Shown here piece after piece: positions 52,223 through 59,061 of a stretch of DNA of 64,000 nt. Under the pieces are notes generated by a model, which searched no databases, had not been told where the DNA came from, and worked only from the letters and a program-made list of their open reading frames with translations. The first letter of the stretch is position 1. The number at the start of each line of letters is the position of its first letter. The stretch is from Natrinema salinisoli (GTDB taxonomy: Archaea > Halobacteriota > Halobacteria > Halobacteriales > Natrialbaceae): the NCBI RefSeq assembly GCF_020405205.1, contig NZ_CP084469.1:2232001-2296000 (forward strand), given 5' to 3'. A program made the translations under genes and the position numbers.

Positions 52223-52387
52223 TCACACCAGCAGCACGCGGCCGTCGTCGGTGAGCGGATACTCGTAGCGCTGGGCCACGAGCGGTTCTTTTTCTAGGAG
52301 GCCGTGTCTCTCGAGTACGTGCAGGATCGGATCGAGTCTGGTAGCAAAGTTTTGATCTGGTGGATTACTGACGAGGGACGACGCCAT
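52223..52387 (-). CDS. Winged-helix fragment (possible regulator remnant)
   Basis: A 54-codon ORF whose second half reads DPILHVLERHGLLEKEPLVA, then QRYEYPLTDDGRVLLV, a typical helix 3 plus wing of PadR/MarR-like haloarchaeal regulators. The first helices are missing: the N-terminus is short and the frame is closed upstream by a stop. It may be a truncated, nonfunctional regulator or a minimal one. It is directly followed, in the same frame, by the decayed zinc-ribbon sequence. Confidence 0.42.
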   Translation of the reverse strand: MASSLVSNPPDQNFATRLDPILHVLERHGLLEKEPLVAQRYEYPLTDDGRVLLV

Positions 52388-52589
52388 CGCGAAGAAAACG
52401 GCGACAGATGGTTACCGGTGGGCTCATCGTATCGGTGATCTTGCCCTCTGCTGACTCGAGTAACCGTTCTGCTTCGTTCTATCCGAGGATCATCAGGACA
52501 CCACTTGATAAGATAGTGTGTGAATTTCATTATGAATTCTGACAAAGAATCCGCAAGATACAGTATTGAGAGGTAGACACGTTGAGAAG

Positions 52590-52865
52590 ATGTCGCCCTC
52601 CAGACCGTTCATCGAATCCGATTCCGGCGAGCTCGATACGGGTCAGATTATCAAAGAAGCGATCCCCCTTGCGAGACTTATTGGAGCTATTGTTCTGGTT
52701 GCCCTGGTCCCACTCCTATTTCGGGCCGTATTTGGCGATCTGTTAGGGTTGACCGTTGGGCTCGATTTTGTGTACGTGCTCGCGAGTCAATTTATCATCG
52801 CAGTCGGCTCTGGAATCGTTCTGATATACAGTATCGTACGGGCGAATCAGATACTCGACGAGTAA
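52590..52865 (+). CDS. Small two-TM membrane protein
   Basis: A 91-residue protein with an acidic hydrophilic N-terminus (SDSGELDTGQIIKEA) and two TM helices, about 30-50 (ARLIGAIVLVALVPLLFRAV) and 60-82 (FVYVLASQFIIAVGSGIVLI). Codon use is noticeably less GC-rich than upstream housekeeping genes, suggesting a recently acquired or accessory gene. I chose the second in-frame ATG (52590) because the first eight residues of the longer frame are basic and atypical. No family recognised. Confidence 0.6.
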   Translation: MSPSRPFIESDSGELDTGQIIKEAIPLARLIGAIVLVALVPLLFRAVFGDLLGLTVGLDFVYVLASQFIIAVGSGIVLIYSIVRANQILDE

Positions 52866-53449
52866 GGAGTGTAGAGACGACTGTTTTGGGTCCTGAATCG
52901 GACGCCCGTAAGAAATTCAACGAAACAAAAGAAGCGAGGGACTACGTAGGCGACGCCTTGTCGCTGGGCTCAACCATGTCTTCGCCATCGGTGGGAGACA
53001 AAATGTGCAAAGCCGCGGATATACCGCTGCTGCGCTGGCACGGCGGTGACGATCACCGCGAGACTAAACAGGCAACGATTCCAACTGGCTCTCTTTTTCG
53101 ATATGGAATTTTGGTTATTTTCTAGAAATAATATTAACTATTTGTATAGGGTCCGTTAGGTAGTGTGCTTATTTGATCACGGTTCGAAAGCACACGTGGC
53201 GGGGGAGAACGGATTCAGCCACTACTGAAAGGATCCATCCGACCCGAGACATTCAGATCCTCGCCACAACTGAGATCGTTCCAGCGTGAAGTCAATCGCC
53301 ATATTGCCGACCACTCTGGTCTCAGACCCACCCTCGTGACATACCACCTCTGAGGATGGGACGTCTAACGCTGGCCATCCGCCAGCGTTCTCGAGAAGCC
53401 AAACCCGTTAGAGGCGTTTCTATCGGTCTGTTGCTAGCCAGTAGAGTAG
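52866..53449. other. Gene-poor accessory stretch
   Basis: About 580 bp of lower GC with no convincing gene. A 79-codon frame at 52886 starts with TTG, changes composition repeatedly and has no family look. Minus-strand frames are Arg/Ser-rich shadows. This looks like degraded sequence next to the integrated element. Confidence 0.5.
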
Positions 53450-53542
53450 TTATCGATCTACGATAACGATTTCGCCAGAGTTTTGATTCTGTTCGAGATT
53501 CGAAATCGCTTCTTCGACTTCTTCTTGAGTGGCTTCTTCCAT
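53450..53542 (-). CDS. Possible 30-aa acidic microprotein
   Basis: A short ORF reading MEEATQEEVEEAISNLEQNQ and then NSGEIVIVDR, stop TAA. It is highly acidic, with a helix followed by one beta strand, the composition of a real haloarchaeal product rather than a shadow. It could be a complete microprotein or the stub of a larger degraded gene. It lies about 600 bp left of the attachment site, in accessory DNA. Confidence 0.35.
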   Translation of the reverse strand: MEEATQEEVEEAISNLEQNQNSGEIVIVDR

Positions 53543-53796
53543 CCACGATCACTTTACTAACCGATAGTGGGGTAAATACCGTAAAGCAACCTCAACGTGT
53601 TCACAGTGAGAAAATCAGTCTCTCACTTTAGATCGAATCGTATACCGAACTCTGCAGTTCCCATCTCCTAGTGCGTCGGTCACAGATATATCGGATTTCT
53701 CGGTACGCATGGTGGAATACAACTTCCACATATTCTACCGAAAAGTGTGAGATTTATAGGAGAGAAGAACGAAGATCAAAATGGAGCTGGCAATAA

Positions 53797-53817
53797 ACCA
53801 CCACCACCACCACCACC
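53797..53817. repeat. ACC trinucleotide microsatellite
   Basis: Seven perfect ACC units in a row. In one plus-strand frame this reads as poly-histidine, but the surrounding frame is not supported as a gene. Such runs are uncommon in this window. Confidence 0.7.
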
Positions 53818-53959
53818 TACGTGCCAGCCCACACTTTTGCTCAAAGACACGAACACTTCTAGTCCGTATCAACGACGATCTCGGGAGTCACGCGAGCGAA
53901 GCGAGTGTGACTACGGCGAGTCCACTGAACGACTCGAGCAAAGCGAGAGAAGTGAAGTC

Positions 53960-54095
53960 CGGGATTTGAACTCATTGTGAGACGGTCGCCCCACTCCGTT
54001 CGGCGCTGTCGTTCGAGAAAGCAAAGCTTTCTCGTGATGACGAAAGACGCCAAAGGCGTCTTCCGAACCACGACTCACAGGGCTTCAAATCCGGG
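53960..54095. repeat. Inverted repeat with tRNA T-arm-like ends
   Basis: The left arm CCGGGATTTGAAC (53960-53972, continuing to TGTGAGACG) and the right arm CTTCAAATCCGGG (54083-54095, preceded by CGACTCACAGGG) are imperfect inverted copies of about 25 bp. Both ends resemble the T-arm of a tRNA gene. Inside are two perfect hairpins with 3-nt loops: CGAGAAAGC/GCTTTCTCG (54014-54034) and AAGACGCC/GGCGTCTT (54044-54062). The hairpin style is the same as in the repeats at 14.6 and 33.2 kb. It may be scars of earlier integration or a small mobile repeat. Confidence 0.55.
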
Positions 54096-54145
54096 CGTCG
54101 ACGACGATTTGCGCCGCTCGCGAATTTGCTCGCGGCGTAGAATCA

Positions 54146-54160
54146 TGGACTCGCCGGGAT
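54146..54160 (-). other. Putative attachment site: tRNA 3'-end fragment
   Basis: The 15 bp TGGACTCGCCGGGAT, read on the minus strand as ATCCCGGCGAGTCCA, fits the end of a tRNA gene: last T-loop base, T-stem CCCGG, acceptor CGAGTCC and discriminator A. The rest of the tRNA is absent to the right, so this is the short copy left by site-specific integration. It lies 57 bp beyond the end of the integrase gene and is flanked by direct GTAGAAT heptamers (54138-54144 and 54161-54167). The intact tRNA, starting GGACTCG, is predicted on the minus strand beyond 64 kb. Confidence 0.6.
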
Positions 54161-54216
54161 GTAGAATACCGATCGAGTCGTGCGGTTTTGCTTGTCTCTC
54201 TCATGATTGTGATAGG

Positions 54217-55227
54217 TTACGGCAGGTTCTCGCGTCGGACTTCCATCTTCTCGCGTTCGGTTCGGGCGTCGTAGTGTTCGTACAGGACCTCGAGCGACAC
54301 GTCCATGCGCTCGCTGACGATCTCCGGCGTCGTCTCCTGATTGAGGTGATGTGTGATCGCTCCCCGACGGATAGCATGGGGTGATCGCGCCGACGGGCAC
54401 TGTGCTGGGTGCCCGTCGCTCCCTCGAGCGTCGCACGAGCGCGGCGTCTCGTCGTGCGGACACTCTTGGTATGTGCAGGGATGCAGCGCCCGGACGACCC
54501 ACTTGTAGATGGTATCGCTCGTCGGTCGCGTCCCCTGTTGGCTCGTAAACAGCGGCTGACGACCGTGATCGTCGGTTACTCTCGGCCGATCCGGATTATC
54601 TCGATACGCGGTGAGAACGGCGAACCACTTCGGCCCGAGATAGACCCAGCGGTTCCCGTCATCGCCATTCTTTAGCGTCGTCCCGGTGTCGGGCCGATGT
54701 TCTACACGAACAGCGTGATCGTCCGGCTCGAGGTCGTCCACGTCGATCGACTGCGCAGCGCTTCGGCGCATCCCCGTCCGCCAGAGCAGTGCGATCAGCG
54801 CGTGGTCCCGCGAACCGTAGTGATGCCGGTCGAAGTACTCGAGCGCCGCCTTTGCTCGCTGGGGTTCCAAAAAGACGTCCTTGGACTGTGCCCCGTCGGG
54901 AAGGTCCGGCGAGTGGAGCTTCTCCGCGAGACCTTCCTCGACGGCCTCGATATCGGCCCACCACCGAAGCGCCTGCCGAACGCTACTCAGCTGTTTCTGG
55001 AGGGTGATCGGCGCGACATCGGCTCGTCGCCAGTCGACGAAATCGGCAAGCTCGCGCCCATCGAGGTCGTTCAGGTTCTCGATATCACGCTCGTCACACC
55101 ACTCGAGGAAGACCGACAGGCGGTGTTTCGCGTTCCGAAACGATGTCTCGCGGACACCGGGTCGGTGATGACGGAGGAACCGATCGACCCCATTCTCCGG
55201 GGACAACGGTTGCAGCCCGTCACTCAT
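54217..55227 (-). CDS. int: SNJ2-type tyrosine integrase
   Basis: A 336-residue tyrosine recombinase. The SAM-like core-binding domain spans about 10-110. The catalytic domain has Arg154 (TGMRRSA), a Lys at 186 (TLKNG), His284-x2-Arg287 (SPHAIRRGAITHHL) and the nucleophile Tyr319 (LYEHYDAR). Between the catalytic Lys and His lies a Cys/His cluster (Cys251, 256, 265 and 277 with His258), a zinc-binding insert typical of the integrases of SNJ2-like pleolipoviruses and related haloarchaeal elements. The gene faces the attachment fragment at 54146. Small upstream genes on the same strand may be its accessory factors. Confidence 0.9.
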   Translation of the reverse strand: MSDGLQPLSPENGVDRFLRHHRPGVRETSFRNAKHRLSVFLEWCDERDIENLNDLDGRELADFVDWRRADVAPITLQKQLSSVRQALRWWADIEAVEEGLAEKLHSPDLPDGAQSKDVFLEPQRAKAALEYFDRHHYGSRDHALIALLWRTGMRRSAAQSIDVDDLEPDDHAVRVEHRPDTGTTLKNGDDGNRWVYLGPKWFAVLTAYRDNPDRPRVTDDHGRQPLFTSQQGTRPTSDTIYKWVVRALHPCTYQECPHDETPRSCDARGSDGHPAQCPSARSPHAIRRGAITHHLNQETTPEIVSERMDVSLEVLYEHYDARTEREKMEVRRENLP

Positions 55228-55292
55228 GTCGATCCCTCCACCGGATCGACGTAGGTGAACCTGCGACTATGATTTAATGTATTAATAGACAT
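55224..55292 (-). CDS. Possible 22-aa peptide overlapping the integrase start
   Basis: A tiny ORF, MSINTLNHSRRFTYVDPVEGST, whose TGA shares bases with the integrase ATG (ATGA). Its position suggests translational coupling. It could equally be a chance frame in the integrase leader. The leader here is AT-rich, in contrast to the integrase. Confidence 0.3.
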   Translation of the reverse strand: MSINTLNHSRRFTYVDPVEGST

Positions 55293-55373
55293 TTCAAGTA
55301 GAGTGTTCGCCGCTCTTGACGTTCTATTAGCACTTCCCGATAGATTTATAGCCAATTGGTCTTGGTTATCATT

Positions 55374-55541
55374 ATGTGCGATGGAGACCGCCAAGCAGAT
55401 ATTGAACAGGCCGTTGTAGCTCTCGAGGAGTTCGATTCCCAGGGTCGCTTGCCTGATGAAATTAAACACGATCTCGAGACGTTCACTGACTCCGATCCAC
55501 TGGAAATACTCGAACGGGTCCTCGAACACGAGACAATCTAA
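55374..55541 (+). CDS. 55-aa acidic protein within the integration module
   Basis: A small ORF on the opposite strand to its neighbours: MCDGDRQADIEQAVVALEEF, then DSQGRLPDEIKHDLETFTDS and ILERVLEHETI. The acidic, amphipathic helices look genuine. A TATA-like GATTTATAG about 28-30 bp before the ATG implies a leaderless transcript. It is divergent from the integrase and convergent with the coiled-coil gene. Being antisense-free and promoter-proximal, it could regulate the integration module. No family recognised. Confidence 0.55.
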   Translation: MCDGDRQADIEQAVVALEEFDSQGRLPDEIKHDLETFTDSDPLEILERVLEHETI

Positions 55542-55566
55542 GTCGCGTTCGGTACCGCTCGAGGAC

Positions 55567-55905
55567 CTATCGTCCATCCCGATCACCACCGCTCCAATTC
55601 TCCGGGCTACCCCAGCGGAATTCGGGGCGATCGTCCTCGAGCTGGTCACGCTCGAAAAGCCGATCCTGAATCCACGTCTGCAGCGCGGGCCCGGACCGAT
55701 CATGCGGCGGAGAATCCGGACAGTGATGCTCGTCGACGCGAGCCGAGAGGTCGTCGAGACAAGAGACCATCTCGACGAGGACCGCGTTCTGATATCGCAT
55801 CTCCGTCGCGATCGCCTCGAGCGCCTCGGTCTGTCGCTCGACCGCGTCGGCCTGGCGTTCGAGAACCTCCAGTTGCGCCTCGAGTGCGAGGAACTCGTCA
55901 CTCAT
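55567..55905 (-). CDS. Coiled-coil protein of the integration module
   Basis: A 112-residue protein. Residues about 3-60 form a predicted coiled coil (FLALEAQLEVLERQADAVER, QTEALEAIATEMRYQNAVLV). The C-terminal half is hydrophilic with His and Trp (WIQDRLFERDQLED). The ATG at 55905 overlaps the stop of the zinc-finger gene upstream by 8 nt, which decides the start over longer in-frame Mets. In SNJ2 two small genes next to int assist integration and excision; this gene and its zinc-finger neighbour occupy that place, so a similar role is inferred. Confidence 0.66.
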   Translation of the reverse strand: MSDEFLALEAQLEVLERQADAVERQTEALEAIATEMRYQNAVLVEMVSCLDDLSARVDEHHCPDSPPHDRSGPALQTWIQDRLFERDQLEDDRPEFRWGSPENWSGGDRDGR

Positions 55906-56065
55906 AGATGTGAACGGCCTCCGTGATCGTTGATCGAAGCCCGTCTTCGCAGCTGTCACAGACGGTGATCCGTCCGTCGGGATTCTCCACTTCGACCTCG
56001 CGAACGCGGCCCACCGTCAGACCGCACCCGTCGCAAGGTGGAACGTCGTGCTCGGTGGCGCTCAT
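55898..56065 (-). CDS. 55-aa zinc-finger protein of the integration module
   Basis: A short gene: MSATEHDVPPCDGCGLTVGR, then a basic/acidic middle and ITVCDSCEDGLRSTITEAVH at the end. CDGC (11-14) and CDSC form a C-x2-C / C-x2-C zinc site. Its start overlaps the stop of a 25-codon ORF (ATGA) and its stop overlaps the coiled-coil gene by 8 nt, so all are translated in series. It is probably a small DNA-binding accessory factor of recombination. Confidence 0.66.
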   Translation of the reverse strand: MSATEHDVPPCDGCGLTVGRVREVEVENPDGRITVCDSCEDGLRSTITEAVHIYE

Positions 56066-56139
56066 CGACCCACCTCGTGCATATCGCTGTAGTTACAGTA
56101 TCCGGTACTCTTACCGTGGTAGCGTGCCAGTTCGGTCAT
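56062..56139 (-). CDS. Possible 25-aa peptide heading the integration operon
   Basis: A short ORF, MTELARYHGKSTGYCNYSDM ending HEVGR, whose TGA overlaps the ATG of the zinc-finger gene (ATGA). The overlap chain with the following two genes supports translation. There are no recognisable motifs. A TATA-like ATATAATC on the minus strand lies near 56224-56231. Confidence 0.35.
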   Translation of the reverse strand: MTELARYHGKSTGYCNYSDMHEVGR

Positions 56140-56255
56140 GGTCTCACTGTTGTGGGACCGCGGACGAACCGCGCGCGCCGTTGGTTGGACCTGGTGGCGC
56201 GCGCGGCTGCCGTCCGTCGGCTGATTATATCCTCTGTCCCTCTCCCTCTTAGTCG

Positions 56256-56369
56256 TCGGAATGCGGTTTCCGATAGTTCCGAAAAGAGTCGGATTTCGTG
56301 ATTGACACGCTCTCGTCAGTATCGAGTCGTGTTTCGTCGGCTTTCCGAAAGATCGGAAATCGGTTCCGA
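56256..56369. repeat. TTCCGA/TCGGAA hexamer cluster in the divergent control region
   Basis: Within 114 bp the hexamer TTCCGA or its complement TCGGAA occurs six times: 56256, 56268, 56278, 56343, 56353 and 56364, plus a near match at 56290. Several form back-to-back pairs such as TTCCGAAAGATCGGAA (56343-56358). It lies between the minus-strand integration operon and the plus-strand winged-helix gene. This is the layout of iterons at an origin or of an operator array. Confidence 0.5.
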
Positions 56370-56463
56370 AACCGATACTCGAGCCGGCCGTGGGCTGTGG
56401 GCCGTGGGTCGATCGATGCGGTCTATCAGGGGCTTTATTCCCCGTAGCGTCGTGTGGTTGCAT

Positions 56464-56488
56464 GCTTCCGTAGTCTGGATACGGAAGC
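56464..56488. other. Perfect 9-bp inverted repeat
   Basis: GCTTCCGTA and TACGGAAGC flank a 7-bp spacer, and a further inverted repeat (CCGGTG/CACCGG, near 56500-56516) follows. The region 56140-56696 contains no convincing gene, so it is regulatory or replication-related DNA holding these repeats and the hexamer cluster. Confidence 0.5.
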
Positions 56489-56603
56489 CAGGCGGGCCGG
56501 TGCCCCAACACCGGGTCCGCGTTTCTCTCGAGGACCCGACCGGGCAGCGGCGGGTCCGTCTGGCCTCCGTTGGCAGCAATCGAAACATCCCATCCACTTA
56601 TAC

Positions 56604-56622
56604 TTAACCGACCGTTCGTTAA
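56604..56622. promoter_or_regulatory. Candidate operator upstream of the winged-helix gene
   Basis: TTAACCGACCGTTCGTTAA has 5-bp inverted arms TTAAC/GTTAA and follows a TATA-like TTATACTT by a few bases. Its core CCGACCGTTC (56608-56617) recurs exactly at 58101-58110, just downstream of the TATA-like element of the pilin pair. A shared regulator, perhaps the winged-helix protein at 56697, is inferred. Confidence 0.42.
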
Positions 56623-56696
56623 TCTGTAGTGAACCATATGTTGCTGTCAACGGATTCAATCAGTATTGATAAAATGCCAGTACGGGACGTGACTGT

Positions 56697-56954
56697 ATGC
56701 GAAGACCGAGGGTGTCGTGGATGACACAAGCCGACGATCGCATCCTCGAGACCCTCGCGGATAGCAATTTGATTCTCTCACCGCGTGTCCTCTCGGCTAA
56801 TATCGACTATTCGCGACACTATCTGAGTACACGGCTCGGTACGCTTCGCGATGCCGGCCTCGTCGATCGCGTCGACGAAGGCCTTTACCAGATCACCGAT
56901 CGAGGACGTGCGTATCTCGAGGGAGAATTGGACACTGAGGACTTAGAGGAATAG
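56697..56954 (+). CDS. Winged-helix regulator of the integrated element
   Basis: An 85-residue winged-helix protein, MRRPRVSWMTQADDRILETL, then VLSANIDYSRHYLSTRLGTL (recognition helix region), GLVDRVDEGLYQITDRGRAY (wing). This type is frequent in haloarchaeal viruses and plasmids, where it acts as repressor or copy-control regulator. An internal Met at 56721 is an alternative start, but MRRPRVSWM is a recurrent N-terminus. A TATA-like TTGATAAAATG about 28 bp upstream fits leaderless expression. It probably represses the element's early genes. Confidence 0.78.
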   Translation: MRRPRVSWMTQADDRILETLADSNLILSPRVLSANIDYSRHYLSTRLGTLRDAGLVDRVDEGLYQITDRGRAYLEGELDTEDLEE

Positions 56955-56969
56955 GTTCGGAACGACAGA

Positions 56970-57803
56970 TCATTCCGGTTCTTCAGACGGAATCCGATAC
57001 CGAGGTTGAAGTCCGAGAGACCGAGCCGCGTCCGCCGAGATCGTCACCATTCCCTCGCTTGAGGTCACCGGTTCCTTCGCAATGTCTTCGATGAATTCGG
57101 CCAGCTCGTCACGGTAGGACTGGGGACGGTCTTCCTGAATGTGGACCGTATCCTTGTCGCGATGGTGAATCGCCCGGTTCGCGAGATAGGACAGTACGAA
57201 TAGCTCCCGCGTCTCGAAGGGTGCATCCTCGAGATACCAAGGCAGCGTCAGATCGTCGATTTCGACTTTCGGCCCGATCGGCGCGCCGAGGACGGCCAGC
57301 GTCCGACCCAAGATAGTCGCGTCGTCCGTCGGTCGAACTTCGGTTGCACGATCGGAATCGTCTTCGTGATGAAACTCGTATTCCAGTCCTGCCGCCTCGA
57401 GCGCGTCGATCACGTGCGAGCGCTCGTCATGATGGTTGAGTGCGAACGATGGCTGGAAATGCTGGTGCGCGATAGAACCGCCGGAAAAGATGTTGGCAAC
57501 GAGCGTGTTCAGTGCCTGAAACTCCGGATCGAGGTACGCTGCATCGAGCCACCCGAGATTACGCGCACGTTCGATACCACGTACGGGGTCCGGCTTGCTC
57601 CCGCTGTCGAGCCATGGTCGAATCCGTCCGCGCGGAATCTCCAGCGTGCTTGCGATCGCACTCGAACCCTTATTTGAGTGCTCACTTGCGTACCGCATTA
57701 CTGTCTGGTAGTCTAAGACGGCAGTCCATGGGTCTTCGTACGCACCCCCGTTATATGTCCGTGCAACATCGCGTTCGTCGATTATTGGTTCATCCCAGTT
57801 CAT
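56970..57803 (-). CDS. Candidate replication or maintenance protein of the element
   Basis: A 277-residue protein with no family I can name securely. Residues about 30-75 look like a helix-turn-helix (SSAIASTLEIPRGRIRPWLD). The centre repeats a beta-beta-alpha pattern (IFSGGSIAHQHFQPSFALNH and FVLSYLANRAIHHRDKDTVH) reminiscent of LAGLIDADG-like folds. Position in the element, its single-copy size and an adjacent 283-bp AT-rich gap suggest a replication initiator of betapleolipovirus type, but this is inference. An in-frame Met at 57845 would add 14 hydrophobic residues. It is convergent with the winged-helix gene. Confidence 0.55.
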   Translation of the reverse strand: MNWDEPIIDERDVARTYNGGAYEDPWTAVLDYQTVMRYASEHSNKGSSAIASTLEIPRGRIRPWLDSGSKPDPVRGIERARNLGWLDAAYLDPEFQALNTLVANIFSGGSIAHQHFQPSFALNHHDERSHVIDALEAAGLEYEFHHEDDSDRATEVRPTDDATILGRTLAVLGAPIGPKVEIDDLTLPWYLEDAPFETRELFVLSYLANRAIHHRDKDTVHIQEDRPQSYRDELAEFIEDIAKEPVTSSEGMVTISADAARSLGLQPRYRIPSEEPE

Positions 57804-57845
57804 AGACAGAGGTAATAGTGTAAGGGTAAATCCGTATCGTCTCAA

Positions 57846-58128
57846 TAATGTAGCTACAAAACCGCAAGAAGAGACCGCTTCAAGGCCTTGCTGTAGTTCG
57901 GATAGCGATCACTGATTATCATCTCTGAAATCGTTATCAACTCATGAGAACATCACTATCCTTTAACTATATATGGTAGCAGTTGCGTCGTGACTACAAG
58001 CACCATGCAGAACGGCGAGAAGGCGCGTCGGGTTGGTTGTGGATTAGCCAATCCCCCCTACGCGCGATTCGGTGGTTCCAGACCACCTCGTATAACCTTT
58101 CCGACCGTTCAGACGGTGCTGTGGTAAT
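57846..58128. promoter_or_regulatory. AT-rich control gap with pilin promoter
   Basis: This gap separates the replication-type gene (minus strand) from the pilins (plus strand). It contains TTTAACTATATATGG near 57961, a GC-rich hairpin region (58020-58070), and a TATA-like CGTATAACC at 58089-58097. The copy of CCGACCGTTC (58101-58110) follows, within ACCGT-TCAG-ACGGT. The TATA lies about 35 bp before the first pilin ATG. The gap may also serve as an origin. Confidence 0.4.
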
Positions 58129-58527
58129 ATGGATTTGAAACAACACAGATCGAAGCTGATTGGAAACGACGACGAACGAGCAGTATCGCCAGTTATTGGC
58201 GTGATTCTGATGGTTGCAATCACTGTCATTCTCGCGGCCGTGATCGCCGCATTCGTGCTCGATCTTGGACAAAGCCAGAGTGCGAGTCCATCTGCTGGAT
58301 TCCAGTTCGAGGAAAATTCGGGTACGCTATCAGTCACACTGATATCAGAGGACCGGGTTGACGACAGTCCGAACTACCAGGTCACGAGTAGTGGCCATAG
58401 TTTCAGTAGTGGCATTACCGACGTTGGCGATAGCTCTGAAATCAGCAGCTGGTCCTCTGGTGAAAGTGTGACCATCACAGCAACGTACCAAGGCGAAACC
58501 GGTGTCGTTGCTCAGTACTCCGGATAA
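58129..58527 (+). CDS. Type IV pilin-like protein 1 carried by the element
   Basis: A 132-residue PilA-type archaeal pilin. Residues 1-17 form the charged leader ending DDERA. The H-domain [20 protein letters not shown] and onward to FVLDLG (about 19-48) is the conserved haloarchaeal pilin core, preceded by the prepilin peptidase (PibD) site. The exposed C-terminus is Ser/Gly/Thr-rich beta sequence. Codon use is AT-richer than the virion genes. It is a tandem duplicate of the next gene, with near-identical H-domain but different surface part. It is inferred to join host pili. Confidence 0.88.
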   Translation: MDLKQHRSKLIGNDDERAVSPVIGVILMVAITVILAAVIAAFVLDLGQSQSASPSAGFQFEENSGTLSVTLISEDRVDDSPNYQVTSSGHSFSSGITDVGDSSEISSWSSGESVTITATYQGETGVVAQYSG

Positions 58528-58544
58528 TATCAAGGTTAGAATAT

Positions 58545-58952
58545 ATGAAAATGGAATCTAAAATTGCAGCAAAACGCGAATCGGATAGTTCTAACGACAG
58601 AGCAGTGTCACCCGTTATTGGAGTGATCCTGATGGTTGCGATCACTGTCATTCTCGCGGCTGTGATCGCTGCGTTCGTGCTTGATCTTGGCCAAAGTCAG
58701 AGTGCAAGTGCTTCAGCCGGTGTACAATTCGATGAAAGTGGTAGCACTGTCACACTTACCGTGATTTCAGAAGATCGCGTTGATGATGGCAATGTGTATG
58801 ATATCAGCGCACAGAATGCCGACGCCAGTAGTTGTAGTGGTATCAGCAGCGTTGGGCAATCGTGTGATGTGACCAGTTGGAGTGACGACTCCTCAATAAC
58901 GGTCACTGCAACCTACCAAGGCGAAGACACCGTTGTCGCAACCTACGAATAA
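58545..58952 (+). CDS. Type IV pilin-like protein 2 carried by the element
   Basis: A 135-residue pilin, 17 bp after the first. It has a charged leader ([19 protein letters not shown]), an H-domain identical to pilin 1 from [20 protein letters not shown] to [12 protein letters not shown], and a different C-terminus that includes two Cys ([15 protein letters not shown]), which could form a disulfide. Nucleotide changes in the H-domain are mainly at third codon positions, indicating duplication followed by selection on the protein. It precedes a strong palindromic terminator. Confidence 0.88.
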   Translation: MKMESKIAAKRESDSSNDRAVSPVIGVILMVAITVILAAVIAAFVLDLGQSQSASASAGVQFDESGSTVTLTVISEDRVDDGNVYDISAQNADASSCSGISSVGQSCDVTSWSDDSSITVTATYQGEDTVVATYE

Positions 58953-58960
58953 TATTCAAC

Positions 58961-59015
58961 CTTCTTCGTTTTAATTGACCAAATCGATTTGGTCATTCGA
59001 AGGAACAATTTTTCT
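58961..59015. terminator. Palindromic terminator or operator after the pilin pair
   Basis: A perfect 20-bp palindrome TGACCAAATCGATTTGGTCA (58976-58995) is embedded in outer arms CCTTC/GAAGG and is followed by AATTTTTC. It lies between the plus-strand pilins and the minus-strand AbrB-like gene, so it could stop transcription from both sides. A perfect palindrome could alternatively be a dimeric regulator site. Confidence 0.55.
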
Positions 59016-59061
59016 CGGTTGATCTAGCTCTCCGTTCGGTCAAGTTTGGTTACTCCAGCCC

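Noticed and set aside
52886-53125. 79-codon ORF after the two-TM gene
   Set aside because: It would need a TTG start, has mixed composition and no recognisable domain.
53781-53969. 62-codon ORF containing six consecutive histidines
   Set aside because: The histidines come from an ACC microsatellite. The rest of the frame has no haloarchaeal acidic bias and runs into the inverted-repeat region.
53960-54160. Complete tRNA gene near the attachment site
   Set aside because: Only T-arm or 3'-end-like pieces exist; no acceptor partner, D-arm or anticodon arm can be folded around them.
55293-55901. Long minus-strand frame upstream of the integrase
   Set aside because: Its first half is an out-of-frame shadow of the coiled-coil gene and its second half is antisense to the 55-aa gene; only the last 22 codons are kept as a low-confidence peptide.
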